Origin: UMGS1851 sp900555605
GTDB taxonomy: Bacteria; Bacillota; Clostridia; UBA1212; UBA1255
DNA length: 12,769 nucleotides
Assembly (NCBI GenBank): GCA_902472555.1
Contig: CABROF010000073.1
Coordinates: 1-12,769, forward strand
Direction: 5' to 3'
Below, piece by piece: positions 7,089 through 12,769 of the stretch; within the stretch, counting starts at the first letter, position 1; each line of letters starts with the position of its first letter. Under the pieces are notes generated by a model. That model had not been told where the DNA came from and did not search any database. It saw only the letters and a program-made list of their open reading frames with translations. The position numbers and the translations under genes were made by a program.

Positions 7089-8486
7089 TCATGCCGTCAG
7101 CGTGCCGTTGCCGTCTTCAATGAGTATGAGAACTTCCGTTTCTTCGCCTGTAGCCGCATCCACATAAATCAGAAAATTTCTTCCCAGCGTAGTACATTGG
7201 AATTCATACGCATGCACTTCTCCGCCGTAATCATTCGGAATCACAACCTCTTGAGAAGACATTACTTTGAGCCGCGGATTCAGCGCCTGCTGTGCCTGCT
7301 CCCGCGTGATCTTCGCCGCTTCTGTTTCCCGTTCATGATGATAGGAGATATATCCATGTCCCTCAAAGCCCACGGCATCGCCGGTGTCAAGGGCGATCTT
7401 CACCTTTACCATATCGGGATAATACAGGATATCATTTTGATAATAGGAATAGTTGACGGTGACATAATTGCCCTCGGTGTAATAATAGGAGGACTTCATA
7501 TTCTTCAGTCCGATGGAGCTGAGGAAGCTTCGTCCGGCCTCCACCGCCTGCTCCGGATTCAGATTGGCCTCTCCGCATTCTCTGTAGAACATCATGGAAT
7601 ACAGCAGACCGCCCTTCTTTGTAATATCCACATAGGCCAGGTATGCCGCATCCTCGTCAAAAGTCACCGTATAGCTGAAAGTATCTATATTTTTATAGCT
7701 GTTCTCTCCGGACAATTTGACCCGCGGCGTATATTGTGCAAACCCGCTCAGCTGGCCCAGCATTTTTTCAACCTTTGCCAGGCCTTCATCCGCTGTCATT
7801 TCACTGCCGCTTAAGCCTTTGGGCTGGAGGTTGCTCATGTGTTCGGAAAAGGGTCCGTCATAAACCAGCGTAGGATAATCTTCAAAGGGATCGCTTAAAG
7901 AGCTCAGAGAGCTGTACCTTTCCGCCAGTTCCTGATCCCCCATAAGGCTCCCGCTGTGGAGACGCACCTCATCCCAGGTATAAGATTGACTTTTCATTTC
8001 CATGGCCAGCGCTTCCAGTCCGCCGCTTAAGTCCTGCGCATACCCATACAGCTCTACCAGCGTGTCATACTGCTCCTCCGTAAGTCCCGTGCCCTTCACT
8101 GCCTGTGTACTCCACGCATAGGAAACGTCTCCCAGCTGCACTAAATAATTGGATACTTTTGAAATCAGCTGCTGGTCGATGGGGAGCAGCGCCAAGCAGG
8201 ATTCCGCCTGGGAAGTGCTCCGCCACGCCTCATCCAGCATCATAGAGGTGGTGGCGGGCGTCCCGGTGGCCAGCGCTTTCAGCAGATATTGCTGCGCATC
8301 ATTTACATACTCTACCATATCCAAAAAAGCGCGCTGATATTGATTTTCCATATCAGCCTGCTGCTTTTTCGCCAAATTGTTATAATAAACGCCATATATC
8401 GCAAGGCCGATAATCACCAGAAACATCAGTGATGCGCCGACAATATTTTTCACGTTCACATTTTTCTTGGGACCGTGTGTTTTCAT
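7089..8486 (-). CDS. ypeB: Spore germination protein YpeB homologue
   Basis: The 465-residue product has a basic N-terminus, a membrane segment or uncleaved signal (about 14-35), a helical region beginning 'NQYQRAFLDMVEYVND' and later 'YAWSTQAV', and C-terminal PepSY-like repeats (about 225-465) containing 'VKIALDTGDAVGFEGHGYI' and ending 'YVDAATGEETEVLILIEDG'. This architecture and these motifs match YpeB, which in Bacillus spores is needed for the stability and localisation of the cortex-lytic enzyme SleB. YpeB normally sits beside sleB; here the upstream neighbour is a glycerophosphodiesterase, and the downstream side is a terminator, so no SleB is encoded next to it in this window. ATG 8486 has only a weak AAAGG about 11 nt upstream. 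I could not recognise a forespore sigma-G promoter in the 77-bp gap. Confidence 0.88.
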   Translation of the reverse strand: MKTHGPKKNVNVKNIVGASLMFLVIIGLAIYGVYYNNLAKKQQADMENQYQRAFLDMVEYVNDAQQYLLKALATGTPATTSMMLDEAWRSTSQAESCLALLPIDQQLISKVSNYLVQLGDVSYAWSTQAVKGTGLTEEQYDTLVELYGYAQDLSGGLEALAMEMKSQSYTWDEVRLHSGSLMGDQELAERYSSLSSLSDPFEDYPTLVYDGPFSEHMSNLQPKGLSGSEMTADEGLAKVEKMLGQLSGFAQYTPRVKLSGENSYKNIDTFSYTVTFDEDAAYLAYVDITKKGGLLYSMMFYRECGEANLNPEQAVEAGRSFLSSIGLKNMKSSYYYTEGNYVTVNYSYYQNDILYYPDMVKVKIALDTGDAVGFEGHGYISYHHERETEAAKITREQAQQALNPRLKVMSSQEVVIPNDYGGEVHAYEFQCTTLGRNFLIYVDAATGEETEVLILIEDGNGTLTA

Positions 8487-8563
8487 TGCAATCCAAACCT
8501 TTCAAATACAAATTTTACATTGGTTATTCTGCTCGGATTGCCTGAAAATATACGGCGGTTCTT

Positions 8564-9292
8564 TTACAGCATTGCGCGCACTTTGTCCGGAACATTCGTG
8601 ATAATGCCGGTGACGCGCAGATCAATCGCCCGCCTGATATTTTCCGGATCATCCACAGTCCATACATTCACGTCAATTCCGTTTTCTAAACAGGTATTGA
8701 CAATATTTTCATCAATGCAGCCGATAAACGGATGTACGATATCCGCATCATATCTGCGCACGAATTCTAATGTTTCCTCCGGCGTCATGGGATGCCCATA
8801 TAAAAGCGCCGTACGCAGGTCCGGATGCGCGGCCTTTAATTCCTTCAGCATACCATGGTCAAAGCTGGAGATTATCGTCCGTTCCGTACAGCCGGCTTCG
8901 GCAAGCTCCCTGTACAGCTGATCATATATGACACCGCGCTGCACATTGTCGGGATACGGCGGCTTTACCTCGATATTAATCACGCGCATATCTTTCACAA
9001 CATCCAAAAATTCTTTCAGCGTCGGAATGACGGTGCCTGTAAATTTCGGATCGAACTTTTTGCCGAAATCGTATTCCCGCAGCTGCTTCAGGGTCATCTC
9101 GTGGATTTCCCCCGTTCCGTCAGAGGTTCTGGCGATATTGCTGTCATGACATACAACAAACTGTCCGTCCAGGGTGTAATGGATATCATTTTCCACGCCG
9201 TCCGCTTTCATTTCTACCGCCAGCGCAAATGCCGGCAGCGTATTCTCCGGCGCATATGCCGAAGCGCCTCTGTGTGCTTGTACCATTGGCAT
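8564..9292 (-). CDS. Glycerophosphodiester phosphodiesterase
   Basis: A 242-residue protein without signal peptide or membrane segment, so probably cytosolic (UgpQ-like). It hydrolyses glycerophosphodiesters to glycerol-3-phosphate and an alcohol. Visible GDPD motifs from ATG 9292 are HRGAS (7-11), APENT, metal-site 'VENDIHYTLDG' (E-x-D), 'VVCHD', 'ARTSDGTG', 'INIEVKPP', 'IISSFDH' and the C-terminal 'VNVWTVDD', 'GIITNVPD'. All catalytic positions expected of the family appear intact and the length is normal. Start choice: AAGGA lies about 12 nt before ATG 9292 but only about 6 nt before an in-frame TTG at 9298, which would add two residues; another ATG is at 9286. It precedes ypeB by 77 bp with no clear terminator, so the two are probably cotranscribed. 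Confidence 0.93.
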   Translation of the reverse strand: MPMVQAHRGASAYAPENTLPAFALAVEMKADGVENDIHYTLDGQFVVCHDSNIARTSDGTGEIHEMTLKQLREYDFGKKFDPKFTGTVIPTLKEFLDVVKDMRVINIEVKPPYPDNVQRGVIYDQLYRELAEAGCTERTIISSFDHGMLKELKAAHPDLRTALLYGHPMTPEETLEFVRRYDADIVHPFIGCIDENIVNTCLENGIDVNVWTVDDPENIRRAIDLRVTGIITNVPDKVRAML

Positions 9293-9365
9293 AATCAATC
9301 ATCATCCTTCCTGCAGTTCTCAAAAATATATGAAAGCCAAATCGCTAAACATATTAATTGATATG

Positions 9366-9393
9366 ATACAATATATTTCACAAAATACAATAT
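9366..9393. repeat. Direct repeat ATACAATAT x2, period 19, upstream of the phosphodiesterase gene
   Basis: Two identical 9-bp copies lie at 9366-9374 and 9385-9393 in the AT-rich gap that should hold the promoter of the phosphodiesterase-ypeB pair. On the minus strand they read ATATTGTAT, and a TATCAT hexamer (-10-like) directly abuts one. A regulator binding two faces of the helix is possible; chance in AT-rich DNA is also possible. Confidence 0.35.
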
Positions 9394-9431
9394 CGTTCGG
9401 AAAGATTTTCCGCAGCTTCCTCCCTGCCTGT

Positions 9432-10862
9432 TCAGAAGCCGTCTGCGGCAGTGTGCCTTCTGCGCCGGACAATGGTTCCGGGCGCTGCGAAAAACGGCAC
9501 CTGTAAATGCACGGGCATCAGCGGATGCGGCGCCCGGACAATGCGCACGCCCTCTTGGTCCCGCATTTCATCGGGAATATATCGATAGATCTGCTCTCCG
9601 GCTGTCACGAACTCCAGAAGATCACCGATTTGAAACACACCCCGCTGGATCAGAACCAGCCGATGCATGCCGTTTCCGCAGGCGTCGCATTGCGCTACCA
9701 CGCCTGCAAAATCACAATTCCGCTGATAAGAGGCGGTATCATAAATCTGACTGCCCCGGCCGTGAAAATAAAAACCCGTATCGTAGGCGCGGTGACTCAC
9801 GGAACACAGCTCCGCAAGCAGCATATGCTGCAGCGTTTGGTCCTCGCGATATTCCGCGGCAGCAGCGGCAAACGCTTCTGCCGCGCCGTCCGCGCAGCGC
9901 AGCTGCCGCGTATAGGCGTCCCAAAAACGATCCAGCGCAAGTCGGTAGGCCCGCACCGTAACTGCCGTATAAAATTCACTTTTCATTCTGCCCTCAATTT
10001 TTAGCGCCGAAACGCCCGCCTCTATCATTTCAGGCAAATGTCCGATCATACACAGATCTTTGGAGTTAAATAAAAACGTTCCCTGCTCCTCCTCGGAGAT
10101 CGGCATATATACACCCGGCCGCTGCTGTTCGGTCACATAATATTTCCACCGGCAGGGCTGCGCACAGTCGCCTTTATTTGAGGAACGGCCTGCCAAATAG
10201 TCGCTCAGCATACACCTGCCGGAGTATGCCATACACATGGCGCCGTGGACAAAAGCCTCCAGCTCCAGCTCCGGACAGCCGCTCCTGTCCAAGGCTTCAC
10301 GGATTTCACGGATCTCCGCCAAGGAAAGCTCTCTGGCAAGATTTACGCGCTGCGCACCGAGCTGCTGCCAGACGGCGCAGGTCCGCCAATTCAGATTATT
10401 CGCCTGGGTGCTGATATGCACAGGCAGCTCCGGCGCAGCCTCCCGAACCGCAGCGTGTACGCCTAAATCCGCCGTAATTACCGCGTGTACGCCTAAATCC
10501 CGCAGAAGACCGGCAAAATCTCCGATCTCCCGCAGATCGCTGCTGCGTGCAAACGCATTCATCGTTACATACAGCTTTTTGCCGAGCCTGTCGGCCAGCT
10601 GAACCGCCTCCGCGATCTCCTGCGGCGTAAAATTTCCCGCGTTTGCCCGAAGGCCGAACCGTGCGCCGCCGATATATACCGCATCCGCACCGTAATGAAA
10701 AGCGGTTTTCAGCTTTTCCGGATTTCCGCCGGGCGCAAGGAGCTCCGGCTTTTTGATGCGCCGTGCTTCCGCGGTGTCTTGATACCTGCGGTCTGAGGTG
10801 GTTTCAGCAGTATTTTTTTCATTTATGTTCCGTTTTCCGTCAAGACTTTCCCGATTTGTCAA
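9432..10862 (-). CDS. trhP: U32-family tRNA U34 hydroxylase (TrhP)
   Basis: The 476-residue product belongs to peptidase family U32 in the YrrO/YegQ group. Members once listed as collagenase-like proteases are now known as prephenate-dependent tRNA hydroxylases that form ho5U at position 34. Visible: 'KKPELLAPGG' (37-46), 'YGADAVYIGG', 'GLRANAGNF', 'HISTQANN' (149-156) and the signature 'FVHGAMCMAYSGRCMLS' (204-220), followed by 'GDCAQPC'. Cys210, 217, 233 and 237 are the four cysteines expected to bind an iron-sulfur cluster. A beta-rich C-terminal domain follows. A charged extension of about 36 residues precedes the usual start of the domain. The start is TTG 10862, supported by AAAGGAG eight bases upstream; it overlaps the trmR stop (TTGA), so translation is coupled. 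Only one U32 gene is present, whereas Bacillus has two in tandem. Confidence 0.87.
   Translation of the reverse strand: MTNRESLDGKRNINEKNTAETTSDRRYQDTAEARRIKKPELLAPGGNPEKLKTAFHYGADAVYIGGARFGLRANAGNFTPQEIAEAVQLADRLGKKLYVTMNAFARSSDLREIGDFAGLLRDLGVHAVITADLGVHAAVREAAPELPVHISTQANNLNWRTCAVWQQLGAQRVNLARELSLAEIREIREALDRSGCPELELEAFVHGAMCMAYSGRCMLSDYLAGRSSNKGDCAQPCRWKYYVTEQQRPGVYMPISEEEQGTFLFNSKDLCMIGHLPEMIEAGVSALKIEGRMKSEFYTAVTVRAYRLALDRFWDAYTRQLRCADGAAEAFAAAAAEYREDQTLQHMLLAELCSVSHRAYDTGFYFHGRGSQIYDTASYQRNCDFAGVVAQCDACGNGMHRLVLIQRGVFQIGDLLEFVTAGEQIYRYIPDEMRDQEGVRIVRAPHPLMPVHLQVPFFAAPGTIVRRRRHTAADGF
10453..10500 (-). repeat. 18-bp exact direct repeat inside trhP, period 30
   Basis: GCGTGTACGCCTAAATCC occurs at 10453-10470 and again at 10483-10500 on the plus strand. 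In frame it encodes LGVHA twice within 'DLGVHAVITADLGVHAAV' (residues 122-139). The family has a related LGVDA...DLGV pattern at this place, so the protein length is not changed by it. Confidence 0.7.
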
Positions 10863-11503
10863 AGCGGCTGCTCCTTTCTTCCGGTCCGGACCGCTACAGC
10901 CATTCCATCGCCTGCTTCAAGAACCACGGTCTGAAATTCCGGATCTGAGGTCAGGCGCTGTAAAAATTCCCTCATATTCGCAATAATCGTACGATGCTTA
11001 TGGGGCGCCGCTTCAGGCGCGGTGTTGATCTTTCCGTAAAAGATACAGTTATCGCAGACCAGCAGCCCCTCCGGATTCAAAAGACGCCTGATTTCTTCAT
11101 ACAGTCTCAGATACTGTCCTTTGGCACCGTCCAGAAAAATCATATCATACGGGTGCTGCAGCGCCGGCAGTACCTCTGCGGCATCGCCGTTGATAACGCG
11201 GATACAGCCGGAAACGCCGCCCTGCGTAAAATTGCGCCGGGCCCGGCATACCATATCCGGATCGATCTCAACGGTATCGATATGCGGCGGCGTCCGGAGG
11301 ACGGATACCATCAGAAATGCAGAATATCCGATTGCCGTACCGACCTCTAAAATTCTGGCGGGCCTGTGCATCCGAGTCAGAACCCGCAGCAGCGCTGCGC
11401 TGTCCCGCCGCAGAATCGGAATCCGCTCCTGCTCCGCAGTCAGCCTCATTTCTGCGGCAAATCCGGTTTCCTCCGGTAAAATCTGTTCTATATATTTTTC
11501 CAA
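10859..11503 (-). CDS. trmR: O-methyltransferase, tRNA 5-hydroxyuridine methyltransferase (TrmR/YrrM)
   Basis: A 214-residue SAM-dependent class I methyltransferase (COG4122). Motif I is ILEVGTAIGYS (51-61); an acidic ribose-binding residue occurs in TVEID (77-81); 'IFLDGAKGQY' (122-131) carries a metal-binding Asp of this family; 'CDNCIFYG' (150-157) is motif-like; and 'GDGMAVAVR' ends the fold. In Bacillus, YrrM/TrmR methylates ho5U34 to mo5U34 using the product of TrhP, and the order mltG-trmR-trhP here is the same, which supports this substrate over a catechol-type one. The start is TTG 11503; a stop lies two codons upstream in frame and the next ATG (residue 19) would remove the conserved N-terminal helix. 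The ribosome site is weak (GGAAAGAG, about 11 nt away). The TGA stop overlaps the trhP start. Confidence 0.85.
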   Translation of the reverse strand: MEKYIEQILPEETGFAAEMRLTAEQERIPILRRDSAALLRVLTRMHRPARILEVGTAIGYSAFLMVSVLRTPPHIDTVEIDPDMVCRARRNFTQGGVSGCIRVINGDAAEVLPALQHPYDMIFLDGAKGQYLRLYEEIRRLLNPEGLLVCDNCIFYGKINTAPEAAPHKHRTIIANMREFLQRLTSDPEFQTVVLEAGDGMAVAVRTGRKEQPL

Positions 11504-11524
11504 CCCGCATCACTCTTTCCGCAA

Positions 11525-11536
11525 GCAGCGCGCTGC
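11525..11536. repeat. 12-bp perfect palindrome GCAGCGCGCTGC before trmR
   Basis: The palindrome lies in the 47-bp mltG-trmR gap. On the minus strand it stands between a good AAGGAG and the weak GGAAAGAG that is nearest to the TTG start. It has no T-run and no loop, so it is not a terminator. Confidence 0.45.
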
Positions 11537-11550
11537 CGCTCCTTGATTGC

Positions 11551-12769
11551 TTACTGCCTGACGCTTTCCTGGGCGGCCAAATGCTCTTCATAGGTCCGTG
11601 AGAAGATATGCCCGCCGGAGCCATCGGTTTTTGCGACAAAATAATAGAAATCATGCTTCTGCGGGTTCAGCGCGGCCTCAATAGAGGCCAGACCCGGGCT
11701 GCAGATTGCGCCGGGCGGCAGTCCCGGATACCGATAAGTGTTATACGGATCCTCTACCTTTTCATGTTCCTTCGTGATCTCGATAATATCTTCATTATAC
11801 AGCTTTTTGTAAACATACCGCACCGTGGCGCAGGACTGCATATATTTCATATCCGGATCGCTGCTTTGTAGGCGGTTATAAAATACGCCGGAAATGATCT
11901 CTCTGTCGGATTCCAGCTTTGCCTCCCGCTCTATAATGGATGCCAGCGTAATGACCTCGTCGATGGATAAGCCAAGCTCCTCAGCCTTATCATAATAGCT
12001 TGGCTTATAGACCTCGTCAAACCGGTTGAGCATTTTATAAATTACCGTTTCTACGTCTGCACGCACGTCAAACTCATACGTATCCGGGAAGAGATAGCCG
12101 TCCAGCCGGTAATCCCGGTTTTCACTCAGCGCACGAATAAATTTATAAGAGGACGTATCGACGGTATCCACTGCCTTTAAAAAGTCCTCCGCGCTTACGA
12201 CATTGTTCGCCTCCAGCCGTGCGGCAATCTGCTCCGTTGTGAAGCCCTCGGGGAACGTAACCTTTACCGTCTCCGGCGTTCCGGATAATTTTACCATGAT
12301 CTCATCGTATGACAGTCCGTCGCAAAGCGTATAGGTTCCCGCCTTATAGGTATTGTCAAACCCGTTAAATTTGGACAAAAAGCGGTAAATAAATTTATTT
12401 TTGATCAGCCCCATATCATAAAGCGTATCTGCGATTTCTTTTGTGCTCATGCCCTTTTCGATCCGAAATTTGACCGCTGTGTCCGGGTCGATGTAGATAG
12501 AATCCGCATCCAAAGGGTTTTTGTATTTATCTACCAGATACGTGTAGGACAGATAACTGCTGAAAAAGGTAATGGCAATTAAAAACGTGATGCCGATCAT
12601 GATCAGGGGCACGCTGTATTTCTTTTTTATCTTTCCGTTCTTTTTCTTTTTTGCATTTTTCCCCGCGGCAGCCCCGCGCTTATTTCCTGCAGCTGCCGCA
12701 GCGGTATGCTGCGCGGCGGCAAGCTCCGCAGCAGAGCGCGTATATCCCTGTCCCGGCACCCGCAGACCG
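11551..12769 (-). CDS. mltG: Endolytic murein transglycosylase MltG (5' end cut by window edge)
   Basis: At least 402 residues are visible. A cytosolic tail rich in Ala and Lys (about the first 48) precedes a membrane segment (about 49-71), an extracellular LysM-like region (about 90-160; 'FRIEKGMSTKEIADTLYDMG', 'AGTYTL') and the YceG catalytic domain ('DGYLFPDTYEF', 'LASIIEREA', 'SGVFYNRL', 'YNTYRYPGLPPGAICSPG'). Glu277 (counting from GTG 12759), in SIIERE, corresponds to the catalytic Glu of MltG. The enzyme cleaves nascent glycan strands at the membrane and is thought to end their elongation. GTG 12759 has no ribosome site, and the frame stays open to 12769 (GLR before it), so the true start probably lies outside the window. 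The TAA stop is at 11551. Confidence 0.92.
   Translation of the reverse strand, partial: GLRVPGQGYTRSAAELAAAQHTAAAAAGNKRGAAAGKNAKKKKNGKIKKKYSVPLIMIGITFLIAITFFSSYLSYTYLVDKYKNPLDADSIYIDPDTAVKFRIEKGMSTKEIADTLYDMGLIKNKFIYRFLSKFNGFDNTYKAGTYTLCDGLSYDEIMVKLSGTPETVKVTFPEGFTTEQIAARLEANNVVSAEDFLKAVDTVDTSSYKFIRALSENRDYRLDGYLFPDTYEFDVRADVETVIYKMLNRFDEVYKPSYYDKAEELGLSIDEVITLASIIEREAKLESDREIISGVFYNRLQSSDPDMKYMQSCATVRYVYKKLYNEDIIEITKEHEKVEDPYNTYRYPGLPPGAICSPGLASIEAALNPQKHDFYYFVAKTDGSGGHIFSRTYEEHLAAQESVRQ

Noticed and set aside
7038..7814. Long plus-strand reading frame of 258 codons
   Set aside because: It is antisense to ypeB, whose frame has clear family motifs. It has no ribosome site or domain and starts inside the terminator hairpin.
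8487..8563. Sigma-G promoter upstream of ypeB
   Set aside because: A GAATA that could serve as -35 is present, but no CATnnTA-like -10 occurs at the proper distance.
8855..9361. Plus-strand reading frame of 168 codons opposite the phosphodiesterase gene
   Set aside because: It is antisense to an intact GDPD gene. The translated sequence has no coherent domain or membrane pattern and no ribosome site was seen.
9400..9431. GGAAA-ATC-TTTCC hairpin after trhP as a terminator
   Set aside because: The stem is only 5 bp and AT-rich, and no T-run follows it.
9507..10004. Plus-strand reading frame of 165 codons opposite trhP
   Set aside because: It is a shadow of the conserved U32 gene, with low-quality composition and no ribosome site.
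9432..10862. Collagenase-type protease function for the U32 protein
   Set aside because: The older label for this family is not supported by the context. The four cysteines and the linkage to trmR point to a tRNA hydroxylase.

Overview
The window is a stretch of bacterial chromosome with ten CDSs, all on the minus strand; the genes at both edges are cut. The gene set suggests an anaerobic, endospore-forming member of the Bacillota (Clostridia-like). The evidence is a YpeB spore-germination homologue, the Bacillus-type order mltG (yrrL) - trmR (yrrM) - trhP (yrrN/yrrO type), a LytR-CpsA-Psr envelope protein, AGGAGG-type ribosome binding sites, and TTG starts. No species can be named from the sequence alone. 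I see no rRNA, tRNA, CRISPR array, insertion sequence, phage gene or integrase; this looks like ordinary core or near-core chromosome.

Layout in the direction of transcription (high to low coordinates): (1) 12769-9432 holds mltG (5' end outside the window), trmR and trhP. The last two overlap by three bases and should act in sequence on the tRNA wobble uridine: U34 to ho5U by TrhP, then mo5U by TrmR. (2) After a 130-140 bp AT-rich gap come a cytosolic glycerophosphodiester phosphodiesterase (9292-8564) and a ypeB homologue (8486-7089). This pair is closed by a strong intrinsic terminator at 7004-7061. (3) A sigma-A type promoter (TTGACA, 17 bp, TATTGT) at 6996-6968 starts a second unit: an LCP-family membrane protein (6876-5707), an ABC ATPase (5606-4656), its six-segment permease (4580-3867), a GldG-like auxiliary protein (3808-2297) and a DUF4340 protein (2228-801). 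The unit ends at a perfect 13-bp hairpin terminator (760-717). (4) The start codon of a YkvI-family membrane protein lies immediately after the terminator's T-run. Its reading frame stays open to base 1, so its C-terminus is outside the window.

How the genes relate: most products act on the envelope or the spore (MltG glycan-strand release, LCP polymer attachment, YpeB germination lysis, the ABC/GldG/DUF4340 complex). The trmR-trhP pair is translational. The least understood block is the GldA/F/G-like ABC module with DUF4340, downstream of an LCP protein. The families are recognisable, but to my knowledge the substrate of this module in Gram-positive bacteria is not established. The most unusual local architecture is the terminator hairpin that contains the translation start region of the ykvI-like gene. 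I found no clear sign of a wholly new defence or mobile system.
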